From Aneurinibacillus uraniidurans (lineage in GTDB: Bacteria > Bacillota > Bacilli > Aneurinibacillales > Aneurinibacillaceae): a stretch of 64,000 bases of DNA. Positions within the stretch are counted from its first letter, which is position 1, and each line of letters starts with the position of its first letter. Below, piece after piece: positions 46,001-55,374 of this stretch. The DNA lies in contig NZ_CP116902.1 in the NCBI RefSeq assembly GCF_028471905.1, positions 966,501 through 1,030,500 of the forward strand, written 5' to 3'. The notes below the pieces were generated by a model. It worked only from the letters and a program-made list of their open reading frames with translations. It was not told the origin of the DNA and searched no databases. The position numbers and the translations under genes were made by a program.

Positions 46001-46036
46001 TCAAAAAGCCTTCCCAATTTTGGGGAGGCTTTTTGA
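46001..46036 (+). terminator. Terminator after yqeY
   Basis: TCAAAAAGCCTTCCC and GGGAGGCTTTTTGA form a stem around AATTTTG, followed by T residues. Confidence 0.8.
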
Positions 46037-46127
46037 ATATTGTCGAAGATTGCCGTAGAATGTCATTCTACTATCTATTATAATTGATAGGTAATAAAAA
46101 GGAATGTAAGGAGAGGGTTACAGAGAT

Positions 46128-47144
46128 ATGATGGAAGCCCAACAGAAGGCATATACGCAGAAGGAGGCTCCTTTGCTCCGTACGCAGAAAAAGCCGAAGC
46201 GGGTTCTGCGTACGATTGCGGGTTTGCTCTTGATGCTATTTTATTTTACCCTGTCATCGTTTGCACTTGTCCTATATGGTCCGTTTGAGAATATGCGCCG
46301 GGCGGTTGTCGGTGCTGTATTGACAAGTCGCCATCCTCAATACATCGAACCGTTCTATTCAGCGGAGACGCTGAATAAATATCGTCCAATTTCCATGGAG
46401 ACTATGAGCGAAGGAACGATGCATGCAGGGAACTTCTCGCAGGTTCACGATGACGGGATTGATGTGATCCCGATCACGACAACGAAGTATTCCGGTTCAC
46501 TGCTAGTCATTAAGGACCCGAAGCGGGTGCATGTGGCTGTGACGAAAGAACTTGGCAATGTCGGTGAAACCGTGAGCAGCATGGTGAAGCGGGAGAATGC
46601 AATTGCCGGCATTAATGCTGGTGGATTTTATGATGTTAAAGGAAAAGGGACAGGTGGTATGCCGCTTGGTGTTACCTTATCACGTGGCAAATACATCGGT
46701 GGTTATCAAGGAGTTGCACAGCCGATGATTGGCTTGACTAAAGAGGGAGCGCTTGTGGTCGGCAAATACAAATATGAAGACTTGCAGAAGCTTGGCGTAC
46801 AGGATGCTGTATCATTCGGGCCGCAGCTTGTGCGCGATGGGCAACCGTTCCTGAAAGAGGAAGATGATTCATGGGGGATTGCACCGCGCTCGGCGATTGG
46901 TCAGCGTGAGGATGGTGCGATTCTTCTGCTGGCTCTCTCAGGACGAGGAAAGAACGGAATTGGCGCGAGCCTAATTGATTGTGAAGAAGTGATGCTTGAG
47001 AACGGTGCGACTGTTGCTGCGAATCTGGACGGAGGATACAGTACCGAGTTGTATTATAATAATGAATTTCTTGTTGAGCCATCCAACCCGCTTGGAGAAC
47101 GCTATGTGGCTACCAGCTTTATTGTGGATGGGGTGAAAAAATAA
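46128..47144 (+). CDS. Phosphodiester glycosidase family protein (NAGPA domain)
   Basis: 338 residues. One N-terminal membrane helix (about 28-52) places the catalytic domain outside. INAGGFYD, GVTLSRGKYIGG, SFGPQLVRDG, APRSAIGQ and NLDGGYSTELYY are NAGPA-domain marks. Such enzymes hydrolyse sugar phosphodiesters, for example GlcNAc linkages in teichoic acid or exopolysaccharide. Coupled by 1-base overlap to the next gene, so the pair acts together. The B. subtilis yqeZ-floA-yqfB genes normally found here are absent. Confidence 0.86.
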   Translation: MMEAQQKAYTQKEAPLLRTQKKPKRVLRTIAGLLLMLFYFTLSSFALVLYGPFENMRRAVVGAVLTSRHPQYIEPFYSAETLNKYRPISMETMSEGTMHAGNFSQVHDDGIDVIPITTTKYSGSLLVIKDPKRVHVAVTKELGNVGETVSSMVKRENAIAGINAGGFYDVKGKGTGGMPLGVTLSRGKYIGGYQGVAQPMIGLTKEGALVVGKYKYEDLQKLGVQDAVSFGPQLVRDGQPFLKEEDDSWGIAPRSAIGQREDGAILLLALSGRGKNGIGASLIDCEEVMLENGATVAANLDGGYSTELYYNNEFLVEPSNPLGERYVATSFIVDGVKK

Positions 47145-48136
47145 TGCAGCAGAAAAAAAATTCAGGCTTCAAAAGATGGGGAATCGCCTTCGTTGTACTC
47201 AGTGTACTTCAGTTTGGATCAATGTATGGCATTGACCTCTTTTTAAAGCCACCATCGCTTGAAGCTGCTATGAAAAAAGCAGGCGGTGCAGTATCGGCTA
47301 CCGCTACACCTGCTGAAAGTAGGGTTAGTGTCCCGGGGTCTGCTGTGCTCTCGGCACTGACAGAAGATCAGAGACATGTCGCTTACACGACAGCAGATAA
47401 TCGGCTGCAAATTGAAGATAAAACAGGTCTTCTTTTCGATCAGGACGTTGGGGATGTCACATTTATGAAGTGGCTTGAGCCGTCTGATACGCTGATTTAT
47501 TTTGTCAAAGGAAAATCGACGCTGACTGGCTATCTCATACGAGCAGGTGCTAACAGTGAGGTGAAGCCGGTAGAGATACACCAGTGGTCTTCGAAACAAC
47601 GGGAAGTAGAAGCGGTGTATTTCTCGCCGTATCTTGAGTTCGTCTATATCGAGATGAACAATGGTAGTTATGACGAAGTGTATAAATACAAGGCGAGTAC
47701 AGGGATTCATCGTCTCTCGCTTGCGAATGTTGTGATTGATCACATCGATTACAATCCGACAGAGGACAAGCTAGTGATCACGACCGATAAAGGGAAGGTA
47801 TGGACATATGAGGGTGACCGTCTTCGCCGTCCAGATGGTTCGAAGGTAATCGACAAAGCCGAACCAACTACTACGGAAAAGAAAAAGTCGTCTTCACAAG
47901 TGGATGAACCGAAACGCACGAGTGGGAAGAAATCGGATAGTACGAAGGATGAGCATAAAAAGTCGCGTGAGACGAATGAGAAGTCAACAAATGAATCGCA
48001 GAAATCTGACAAATCGAGTAAATCAGATAAATCAAAAACAGAAGAACAGCAGCCGCAGCAGGAGCCAGCCGTGAATGGGGGGGGCGATCCTGCGCCTGTT
48101 GAACAAAATAATAAAGTAGGGAGCGAGGCGAAATAA
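47144..48136 (+). CDS. Membrane-anchored protein with charged, disordered tail
   Basis: 330 residues. A single membrane helix (about 11-31), then a beta-rich outside domain that looks like a propeller fragment (about 65-240; HVAYTTADNRLQIEDKTG, MKWLEPSDTLIYF and YNPTEDKLVITTDKGKVWTY). From about 240 on, a lysine/serine/glutamate-rich tail carries repeated KSDKSSKSDKSK. No family is recognised. Coupled with the phosphodiester glycosidase, it is likely its scaffold or surface partner. Confidence 0.72.
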   Translation: MQQKKNSGFKRWGIAFVVLSVLQFGSMYGIDLFLKPPSLEAAMKKAGGAVSATATPAESRVSVPGSAVLSALTEDQRHVAYTTADNRLQIEDKTGLLFDQDVGDVTFMKWLEPSDTLIYFVKGKSTLTGYLIRAGANSEVKPVEIHQWSSKQREVEAVYFSPYLEFVYIEMNNGSYDEVYKYKASTGIHRLSLANVVIDHIDYNPTEDKLVITTDKGKVWTYEGDRLRRPDGSKVIDKAEPTTTEKKKSSSQVDEPKRTSGKKSDSTKDEHKKSRETNEKSTNESQKSDKSSKSDKSKTEEQQPQQEPAVNGGGDPAPVEQNNKVGSEAK

Positions 48137-48152
48137 GCCTCGCTCTTTTTTT
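48121..48152 (+). terminator. Terminator overlapping the stop of the tailed protein gene
   Basis: GAGCGAGGC (48121-48129) and GCCTCGCTC (48137-48145) pair perfectly, then eight T. The stop codon lies within the loop. Confidence 0.85.
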
Positions 48153-48167
48153 TAGCTGTGTTTCCTC

Positions 48168-48196
48168 TCATATTTTGCCTTGCTCACTCATAACGT
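48168..48196 (+). promoter_or_regulatory. Candidate sigma-E promoter of yqfC
   Basis: TCATATT (48168-48174) fits the sigma-E -35 kmATATT exactly; after 14 bases CATAACGT fits 6 of 8 of CATACAnT. yqfCD is under sigma-E in B. subtilis. Confidence 0.7.
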
Positions 48197-48253
48197 GAAG
48201 AGTAAGAACGAACGACGTTCCTCTTCTGGACGCGAAGAGAGGGGGCCTGGCGC

Positions 48254-48535
48254 GTGAAAAAATGGAGCGAAAAATGGCGGCGATTTGCAACCGGTGTGCT
48301 CGATATGCCGAGTGACCTTACGATGGAAATGCCGCGCATTACCATGATCGGACAGCTGCAGATGTATATTGAGAATCACCGCGGAGTTCTGTGGTTCAGC
48401 AATCAGGAACTCCGTTTGCTTTTGACGAAAGGACAACTGCTCATTCGCGGGGAGAATCTTGTAATCCGTGCCATTTTGCCAGAGGAAGTTCTTGTTGAAG
48501 GGATCGTCAGCCAAGTGCTATTTATCGATGAATAA
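48254..48535 (+). CDS. yqfC: Sporulation protein YqfC
   Basis: 93 residues from GTG 48254 with GAGAGGGGG ahead. The YabP/YqfC fold: LDMPSDLTMEMPRITMIGQLQMYIENHRGVL, RLLLTKGQLLIRGENLVI. Made in the mother cell; role in spore formation is inferred from family knowledge. It is the first gene of the yqfC-yqfD pair. Confidence 0.93.
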   Translation: MKKWSEKWRRFATGVLDMPSDLTMEMPRITMIGQLQMYIENHRGVLWFSNQELRLLLTKGQLLIRGENLVIRAILPEEVLVEGIVSQVLFIDE

Positions 48536-48556
48536 TAGACGGAAGGGAGATAGACG

Positions 48557-49756
48557 ATGAAAAACGGAGTCAGCTGGTTTCAAGGCTATCTCGTGTTATG
48601 TGTACGTGGACGACGCCTGGAGCGTTTTTTGAACCGGGTTGTGGGAGATGGCATACATGTATGGGATATTCAGCGTACAGGCGAAGAAGCATATATGAGT
48701 GTACCGCTGGCTAGCTTCTTTGCACTTCGCCCGTTTCTTCGGGAGACAGGCTGTCGGGTGCATGTCGTGCGTCGGGTTGGTCTACCATTTGTGCTGCGCA
48801 AATTGCGCACCCGGTTTATGTTTGGCATAGGGATTATTTTGTTTGTTCTCGGTGTGTACATGCTCTCTCAGGTTGTCTGGCGTGTTGATGTGGTGGGAAA
48901 TGAACGCATTCCTGCGTTTCAAATTCAGGAGATGGCAGCTCGGGCGGGAGTGAAACCGGGCGTATTCACATTCCGCATTCCCGAGCCAAAAGAGATGCAG
49001 CGCCGTCTGCTGCTTGATATGCCAGATGTTTCCTGGGTCGGATTTGAGATGAAGGGAACGACCGCGATTATTCGCGTCGTGGAGAAAGTGATGCCAACAC
49101 CGCGTGACACATCTGGGCCTCGTCATATTATCGCCACCAAAAAAGCAATTGTTCATTCGATCTTCGCAGAAGCTGGGCGCCCCCTTGTACGTCCGCAAAG
49201 TTGGGTACAAAAAGGAGATATCCTCATCTCCGGTGCACTGGGCAATGAGGAGCAGACACAGCTTGTGGCAGCGAGGGGCACGGTTGAAGGTGAAACATGG
49301 TATGAGTCGGAGGTGACGGTGCCACTCAAGCAGCAGCATCCAGTGCTGACGGGTGAATCGTATACAAGCCGCTATCTCATGCTTGGAACATATCAAGTTA
49401 AGATTCAAGGATTTGATGTTCCAGAATATAAGCAGTCTGTTAGAAGTGAGAACACAGACTGGATTCATGCGGGCGATTATATTTTTCCGCTTGGGATGAA
49501 AACGGAAGTTGTGCGGCAAAATGAAAGTATTACGAGTACGCTCACAAACAAAGAAGCGCTAGAAATCGGCAAGAAATACGCTAGGGAAACCTTATTAAAA
49601 AGCCTGAAAAAGGGTGCGTATATCAAAACGGAAAAAGTTTTGCACGAAAACCAAGAGAATGGTAAAGTTTATATGAAGCTTCATTTTGTTGTAGTAGAAG
49701 ATATTGCGGCAGAACAGCCGATTACAGAGCAGCCTATTACGAACGAAGGGGACTGA
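48557..49756 (+). CDS. yqfD: Sporulation protein YqfD
   Basis: 399 residues. A cytoplasmic N-part (1-90), one membrane helix (about 93-112; FGIGIILFVLGVYML), and an extracytoplasmic domain (VVGNERIPAFQIQEMAARAGVKPGVF and VLHENQENGKVYMKLHFVVVEDI). It is SpoIVA-era mother-cell specific in B. subtilis and needed for efficient sporulation. It is followed by phoH with 6 bp. Confidence 0.93.
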   Translation: MKNGVSWFQGYLVLCVRGRRLERFLNRVVGDGIHVWDIQRTGEEAYMSVPLASFFALRPFLRETGCRVHVVRRVGLPFVLRKLRTRFMFGIGIILFVLGVYMLSQVVWRVDVVGNERIPAFQIQEMAARAGVKPGVFTFRIPEPKEMQRRLLLDMPDVSWVGFEMKGTTAIIRVVEKVMPTPRDTSGPRHIIATKKAIVHSIFAEAGRPLVRPQSWVQKGDILISGALGNEEQTQLVAARGTVEGETWYESEVTVPLKQQHPVLTGESYTSRYLMLGTYQVKIQGFDVPEYKQSVRSENTDWIHAGDYIFPLGMKTEVVRQNESITSTLTNKEALEIGKKYARETLLKSLKKGAYIKTEKVLHENQENGKVYMKLHFVVVEDIAAEQPITEQPITNEGD

Positions 49757-49762
49757 GGTCTT

Positions 49763-50734
49763 TTGCATGCAGAAGAGACAAGCAAAACGATACGCCTAGA
49801 AAGTGCGGAAGAAGCAAGCCTGTTATTTGGACCGCACGACTCACATCTGAAAGAAATTGAAAATACGACTGCTGCCCACATTTTTGCACGCAGTGAAGAG
49901 ATTACGATTACAGGGCCTGCTGATGAAGTAGAGCGCAGCGTGAAGTTGTTCGGTGTGCTAGCAGGACTTCTCCGGCGAGGAAGTCAGCTTTCGCTACAAG
50001 ACGTGATGTATGCAATCGAGCTTTCCAAAGAAGATGCATTAGAAGAACTCATCGAATTGTATGACCAGCCGATTGCGATGTCGCTTAAGGGCAAGCCGAT
50101 TCGCGTCAAAACGCTTGGACAGCGCTATTACGTGACATCGATTAAGAAGAACGATATCGTCTTTGGGATTGGACCAGCTGGTACAGGGAAAACGTACCTG
50201 GCCGTAGTAATGGCTGTTACGGCGCTGAAAGCAAATAAAGTGAAACGGATTGTCTTGACACGTCCGGCTGTAGAGGCTGGAGAGAACCTTGGATTTTTAC
50301 CGGGTGACCTTCAGGAGAAGGTCGATCCGTACTTGCGTCCACTGTATGATGCGCTCGAAGATCTTCTAAGTGCGGAGCAGGTGACGAAGTATAGAGAGCG
50401 CGGCATCATTGAAGTAGCCCCGCTTGCTTATATGCGAGGGCGGACACTGGATGATTCCTTTATTATTCTTGATGAAGCGCAAAATACAACACCGGAACAG
50501 ATGAAGATGTTTCTGACCCGCCTTGGCTTTGGCTCGAAAATGGTGATTACCGGGGATGTAACACAGGTTGATTTACCGCGTGGCAAAAAGTCAGGCTTAC
50601 AGGAAGCAGCCCGTATTCTGGAAGGATTGAAAGGGATGTCCTTCGTTTACTTAACCGGGCTGGATGTCGTTCGCCATCCGCTCGTACAAAAAATTATTAC
50701 TGCGTATGAACAGGAAAGCGAAGCATCCCGCTAA
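49763..50734 (+). CDS. phoH: PhoH-family ATPase
   Basis: 323 residues from TTG 49763 (GAGGT ahead). Walker A GPAGTGKTYLAV, PhoH-specific VLTRPAVEAGENLGFLPGDLQEKV, and Walker B IILDEAQN. It has a role linked to RNA metabolism and phosphate or stress; details unknown. Operon with pgpH and ybeY, as in other Firmicutes. Confidence 0.94.
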   Translation: MHAEETSKTIRLESAEEASLLFGPHDSHLKEIENTTAAHIFARSEEITITGPADEVERSVKLFGVLAGLLRRGSQLSLQDVMYAIELSKEDALEELIELYDQPIAMSLKGKPIRVKTLGQRYYVTSIKKNDIVFGIGPAGTGKTYLAVVMAVTALKANKVKRIVLTRPAVEAGENLGFLPGDLQEKVDPYLRPLYDALEDLLSAEQVTKYRERGIIEVAPLAYMRGRTLDDSFIILDEAQNTTPEQMKMFLTRLGFGSKMVITGDVTQVDLPRGKKSGLQEAARILEGLKGMSFVYLTGLDVVRHPLVQKIITAYEQESEASR

Positions 50735-50749
50735 AAGGGGTGGTACAAG

Positions 50750-52867
50750 ATGAAAGCGAAATTGCGGCAGTTGTTCCGCGCCGTTCCAGATACATGGAAG
50801 ACAAGTGCTACAATTCGCAGCTTGTTATTTATAGTGCTTGGTCTGTTGATTTATTTGCCGATCATGAGTGACGTTTTGCCGAAAACATTCGATTTGAATG
50901 TGAATACGGTGAGCGGTGTTACTTTGACGGCTCCTGTTACGGTTGAGGATACGGAAGCAACCGAACAGGCTCGTGCTAAGGCAGTCCGAGATATGAGGCC
51001 TGTGTATGCACGTAATGATGCTGTTACCGTCCATCAGCTAAAGCTGGTGAACTTTGTTTTTAAGAAGGTGACAGATCTACAAGGGCAGACGGAAACCACG
51101 CCGGATGCAAAATTGAAGGATTTGAAGGAAAGCAGCCCGTTCGCACTCCCAGGCGATACAATGCCTGCCTTGCTTGCGATGCCAGCTGCTTCTCTTACTG
51201 CAGCAGCACAAGAGACGAATAAAGTTGTAACGGCAGTGATGCAGAAGGGGATTGATCAGAACGTAGCGCGTGAAGAAATACAGCAGCAGGTCAATCAGCA
51301 GCTGGTGTTGGCAGATTTAGATAGCCGAACGCGTAAAATCGTGCGGGAAATCGCTATAGCAAGCATTGTACCGAATGTAACGATTGATGAAGAGGCGACA
51401 AACGCCCTGAAAGAAACGGTACGCCGCTCAGTCAAGCCAACAATGATTTACAAGGGAGAGGTGCTTGTTGAGAAGGGACAGTACATTTCTGAGCAAGTAT
51501 ACCACAGGCTGGATGCAGCGGGTTTGCTAGAGCGCAACGCCAGCTATCTACCGTTTTTTGGATTAGCAATGTGCGCCGGCTTTTTTGTTTTGTTTCTGGC
51601 GTTTTATTTATCACAGGCGCATCGGGATGTGTATTGGGATAATTCTAAAATTTTACTTTTGAGTTCGATTATTTGCCTGACCATTATCGTGATGAAAATC
51701 ACAAGTATGGGAAAAGGAATAAACTTTTTCCTGCCGGGATATGCTGTGCCGATCGCACTCGGCTCGATGTTGATTGCGATTTTGTTAGATACACAGCTAG
51801 CGGTTATATGTAGTGTCCTGTTTGCGTTTATATCTGGAATCGTATTTAACTATGAGAGTCTTCTGCCCGTTGATTTTCGTTATGTGCTGTACGGATTTGT
51901 TACCGGGGTTGCAGGTGCGTATTCACTTGGTAAGGCAACCAAACGCACCCGTATTTTGCAGGCGGGCTTTCTGGTAGCGATTATTAATGTGCTTACGATC
52001 GTGGCACTGTACCTGCTTCTATCCTCGTCAACTGGCTGGCGGGATGTGCTTAATCAGTCCGTATTCGGCATATTAAGCGGGATGCTTGCAGCTATATTAG
52101 CGATTGGGTTTTTACCGTTGTTCGAAGGGATATTCGGGATTTTGTCCCCGATGCGCTTAATTGAGTTGTCCAATCCAAATCAGCCATTGATGCGTCGCCT
52201 ATTGATGGAGACACCCGGAACGTATCATCATAGCATGATGGTAGCAAATCTATCAGAAGCAGCCTGCGAGGCGGTAGGTGCAGACGGGCTGTTGGCTCGC
52301 GTTGGGGCTTATTATCATGATGTGGGGAAAATGAAGCGGCCGCATTTCTTTGTCGAAAATCAAATCAATCGAGATAATCCGCATGATACATTAGCGCCGG
52401 GATTGAGCAAGCGCATCATTATTGCGCATGTGGAAGATGGCGTGAAAATGTTGAAGGAATATAACATTCCGAAGCAGATTATCGATTTTGCCCAGCAGCA
52501 TCATGGTACGACCTTGCTGAAGTTTTTTTATCATAAAGCCTCTCAGTTGTCTGAAACACCAGTTTCTGAAGAGGAATATCGGTATCCGGGGCCGAAAGCG
52601 CAGACGCGCGAGACGGCGATTGTCGGTATATGCGATAGTGCGGAGGCGGCTGTGCGTTCGCTTGCAAGTCCTACACCAGAGCGCATCGAGCAGCTCGTGC
52701 GGCGCATTATTGCGGATCGGCTTGAAGACGGTCAATTTAACGAGTGTGATCTGACAATGCAGGAACTTGAGAGGGTAACGAAATCAATTTGTGAAACGCT
52801 TCAGGGCTTTTTCCATAATCGGATTGAGTATCCTGATGATAAACAGGTGGCGGTGAAACAGGCATGA
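50750..52867 (+). CDS. pgpH: 7TM-HD domain protein PgpH (c-di-AMP phosphodiesterase type)
   Basis: 705 residues. A membrane helix at about 25-42, a 7TM-HDED outside domain (about 45-265), seven membrane segments (about 270-460), then a cytoplasmic HD domain with HHSMMVANLSEAA and YYHDVGKMKRPHFF. The HD pair and metal residues look intact. PgpH hydrolyses c-di-AMP, which regulates potassium and turgor. Overlaps ybeY by 4 bases. Confidence 0.93.
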   Translation: MKAKLRQLFRAVPDTWKTSATIRSLLFIVLGLLIYLPIMSDVLPKTFDLNVNTVSGVTLTAPVTVEDTEATEQARAKAVRDMRPVYARNDAVTVHQLKLVNFVFKKVTDLQGQTETTPDAKLKDLKESSPFALPGDTMPALLAMPAASLTAAAQETNKVVTAVMQKGIDQNVAREEIQQQVNQQLVLADLDSRTRKIVREIAIASIVPNVTIDEEATNALKETVRRSVKPTMIYKGEVLVEKGQYISEQVYHRLDAAGLLERNASYLPFFGLAMCAGFFVLFLAFYLSQAHRDVYWDNSKILLLSSIICLTIIVMKITSMGKGINFFLPGYAVPIALGSMLIAILLDTQLAVICSVLFAFISGIVFNYESLLPVDFRYVLYGFVTGVAGAYSLGKATKRTRILQAGFLVAIINVLTIVALYLLLSSSTGWRDVLNQSVFGILSGMLAAILAIGFLPLFEGIFGILSPMRLIELSNPNQPLMRRLLMETPGTYHHSMMVANLSEAACEAVGADGLLARVGAYYHDVGKMKRPHFFVENQINRDNPHDTLAPGLSKRIIIAHVEDGVKMLKEYNIPKQIIDFAQQHHGTTLLKFFYHKASQLSETPVSEEEYRYPGPKAQTRETAIVGICDSAEAAVRSLASPTPERIEQLVRRIIADRLEDGQFNECDLTMQELERVTKSICETLQGFFHNRIEYPDDKQVAVKQA

Positions 52868-53346
52868 AAATCGATGTAGAATTCATTCAGGAATATGAGC
52901 CGGAAGTGTCGGACGAGCTGCTTGCAACGCTTGCACGCGTGCTTGAGGCAGCGGCGGAGTTAGAGGAAGTAGATGGGGAAGTGACGGTTACGTTTGTGGA
53001 CAATGAAAGCATTCATGAACTAAATCGTGACTATCGCGGCATCGACCGCCCGACAGATGTGCTTTCCTTTGCGATGAATGAAGAAGGGGAAGACGAGATG
53101 GAAATCATCCTCGATGAAGAGATGGATGAGCTGCCAAATATGCTCGGTGACATTGTGATTTCCATTCCGAAAGCTCGTGAACAGGCTGAGGAGTATGGTC
53201 ATTCCTTTGAGCGCGAGATGGGCTTTTTGGTGGCGCACGGATTTTTGCATTTGCTTGGCTATGACCATGAGACTGAGGAAGATGAGAAAGAAATGTTTGC
53301 TCGCCAGGATGAGATTTTGAACCGGGTGCGCCTTGTGCGTGAATAG
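52864..53346 (+). CDS. ybeY: YbeY, rRNA maturation RNase
   Basis: 160 residues. Zinc motif HGFLHLLGYDH (H-x3-H-x5-H) and RGIDRPTDVLSFAMNE are the family hallmarks. It matures rRNA ends and takes part in ribosome quality control. 4-base overlap with pgpH and adjacent dgkA and era fit a conserved operon. Confidence 0.95.
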   Translation: MKIDVEFIQEYEPEVSDELLATLARVLEAAAELEEVDGEVTVTFVDNESIHELNRDYRGIDRPTDVLSFAMNEEGEDEMEIILDEEMDELPNMLGDIVISIPKAREQAEEYGHSFEREMGFLVAHGFLHLLGYDHETEEDEKEMFARQDEILNRVRLVRE

Positions 53347-53355
53347 GACGAATGG

Positions 53356-53757
53356 ATGATGAGAGAGTGGCAGCGATTCATACGAAGTGTTGGGTATGCC
53401 ATCGCAGGACTCATCTATACAGTAAAGACTCAGCGAAACATGCAGATCCATGTAGCCGCAGCTGTAGCTGTGCTCGGACTCGGATGGTGGCTCGCCATTC
53501 CGAAGCGGGATGTTTTGCTGGTCTTTTTTTGTATTTTCTTAGTCCTGGCATTTGAGACGATGAATACGGCGATTGAGAAATGTGTGGACTTGACGGTAGG
53601 GGATCGCAGGCATCCGCTTGCACGCATTGCTAAAGACACCGCTGCGGGTGCCGTTCTGTTGACCGCTATTCTTGCAGTGATCGTCGGTCTGGCTGTATTT
53701 GCAGAACCACTCTGGTACTGGCTGACAACCGGACAACGGACGTATAATATGAAATAG
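53356..53757 (+). CDS. dgkA: DgkA, undecaprenol/diacylglycerol kinase family
   Basis: 133 residues. Three membrane segments; RNMQIHVAAAVAVLGLGWW and the family signature FETMNTAIEKCVDL followed by ARIAKDTAAGAVLL. Gram-positive members phosphorylate undecaprenol to recycle the lipid carrier. The exact start may be 53356 or 53359. Confidence 0.92.
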   Translation: MMREWQRFIRSVGYAIAGLIYTVKTQRNMQIHVAAAVAVLGLGWWLAIPKRDVLLVFFCIFLVLAFETMNTAIEKCVDLTVGDRRHPLARIAKDTAAGAVLLTAILAVIVGLAVFAEPLWYWLTTGQRTYNMK

Positions 53758-53777
53758 GGATGAGGGGGGGCATTACA

Positions 53778-54182
53778 TTGAATAACCATACATTGTTGCA
53801 GGAGGCGATTGAGGCGCGGGAGAATGCATATGCGCCGTATTCCCGGTTTAAAGTCGGTGCTGTCGTTTTCACGGAAGACGGAGAACTGTTTCATGGCTGT
53901 AACATTGAGAACGCAGCCTACCCGCTTTGTAACTGTGCCGAGCGAACTGCATTGTTTGCTGCCTATGCGGCGGGGAAATGTCGCATTAAAAAGCTGGCAC
54001 TTGTTGCCGATACACCAGACCCGATTACACCATGCGGCGCATGCCGTCAGGTAATTGCCGAGCTTTGTCCACCAGATACGCCGGTTATCATGGGCAATCT
54101 ATTGGGCAAAATTCGTATTATGACAGCGTCTGAGCTACTACCAGGCGCATTTTCGCAGGAGGACTTGAACCATCATGAATAA
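53778..54182 (+). CDS. cdd: Cytidine deaminase
   Basis: 134 residues from TTG 53778; an upstream ATG (53760) lies within its ribosome site (GAGGGGGGG). Zinc site in [11 protein letters not shown] and PCGACRQV. It deaminates cytidine or deoxycytidine. Overlaps era by 8 bases. Confidence 0.95.
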   Translation: MNNHTLLQEAIEARENAYAPYSRFKVGAVVFTEDGELFHGCNIENAAYPLCNCAERTALFAAYAAGKCRIKKLALVADTPDPITPCGACRQVIAELCPPDTPVIMGNLLGKIRIMTASELLPGAFSQEDLNHHE

Positions 54183-55086
54183 CAATGGATATAAATCAGG
54201 ATTTGTGGCGATTATTGGTCGCCCGAACGTTGGAAAATCAACATTGATGAATCACATCGTGGGACAGAAAGTGGCGATTATGTCAGATAAGCCGCAGACA
54301 ACACGGAATAAAATTCGCGCGGTATATACGTCAGAAGAAGGACAAATTGTCTTTCTAGATACCCCAGGTGTACATAAGCCGAAATCTAAGCTCGGTGATT
54401 ATATGAACAAGATGGTGGAGACTGCGCTTCGTGAAGTGGATGTCATTTTGTTCCTGGTAGATGCGTCTGAGAAGCTTGGGCCTGGCGACGAATTTATCAT
54501 CGAGAAACTGAAGCAAGTAAAAACACCTGTCTATCTTGTTATTAACAAAATCGATAAAGTACACCCAGAAGAGCTGCTGCCGTTTATTGACCGGTATAAA
54601 GACTTGTATGATTTTGCCCAGATTATCCCGGTATCGGCACTTGAAGGCAACAACGTTAACCGTCTGATGGACACGCTTGTGGACGAAATGCCAGAAGGAC
54701 CACAGTATTATCCAGCGGATCAAATTACCGATCACCCGGAACGTTTTGTAGTGGCCGAGCTGATTCGTGAGAAAGTGTTGCACCTGACACGCGAGGAAAT
54801 TCCACATTCGATTGCCGTTGTCATCGATCAGATGAAGCCACGAGACGAGCGTAAAACGTTGATTGATATTTATGCAACGATTTATACAGAGCGTCCGACA
54901 CAAAAAGGGATTCTTGTGGGCAAGCAAGGTGCGATGATGAAAGAGATCGGTCGCTTAGCGCGGGAAGATATTGAACGTCTTCTTGGTACGAAGGTGTACT
55001 TGAATCTATGGATCAAAGTCAAGAAAGACTGGCGCAATCAAGAAAACTTATTCCGTAACTTCGGATTTTACGAAGATGAGGAGTAA
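54175..55086 (+). CDS. era: GTPase Era
   Basis: 303 residues. G1 [12 protein letters not shown]3 DTPG, G4 NKID, and a C-terminal KH domain ([24 protein letters not shown]). It binds 16S rRNA and helps assemble the small subunit. Same order as in B. subtilis. Confidence 0.98.
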   Translation: MNNNGYKSGFVAIIGRPNVGKSTLMNHIVGQKVAIMSDKPQTTRNKIRAVYTSEEGQIVFLDTPGVHKPKSKLGDYMNKMVETALREVDVILFLVDASEKLGPGDEFIIEKLKQVKTPVYLVINKIDKVHPEELLPFIDRYKDLYDFAQIIPVSALEGNNVNRLMDTLVDEMPEGPQYYPADQITDHPERFVVAELIREKVLHLTREEIPHSIAVVIDQMKPRDERKTLIDIYATIYTERPTQKGILVGKQGAMMKEIGRLAREDIERLLGTKVYLNLWIKVKKDWRNQENLFRNFGFYEDEE

Positions 55087-55188
55087 AGCACTCTGGTAAA
55101 AGTTCCAATGGATAACGTATTTTATCCGGGGTCATGCTAATGGTAAGTTGTCGCTCATGCTCTATCTCTTCCGAAAGGATGGATACAA

Positions 55189-55341
55189 ATGACGAGAGAT
55201 TTTTATTGGAGTTATTTCACCCGTACAGGCAATATCGAGGCGTATATGTTGTACGCACAAGAGATGGGTGCTGCGGGTGAAGTGCAACATACCGATTCTT
55301 TTGAAGATGCTGGCATGGAGGACGCTTTGCGCTTGCCATAA
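55189..55341 (+). CDS. yqzL: YqzL-family small protein
   Basis: 50 residues, MTRDFYWSYFTRTGNIEAYM..., behind GAAAGGATGG. The pattern WxxFxxTGNIxxYxL matches YqzL, and the place between era and recO is its conserved site. Function unknown. Confidence 0.8.
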   Translation: MTRDFYWSYFTRTGNIEAYMLYAQEMGAAGEVQHTDSFEDAGMEDALRLP

Positions 55342-55374
55342 AAAAATGACGACCCGGGCAGAGGAGAGTAGCAT

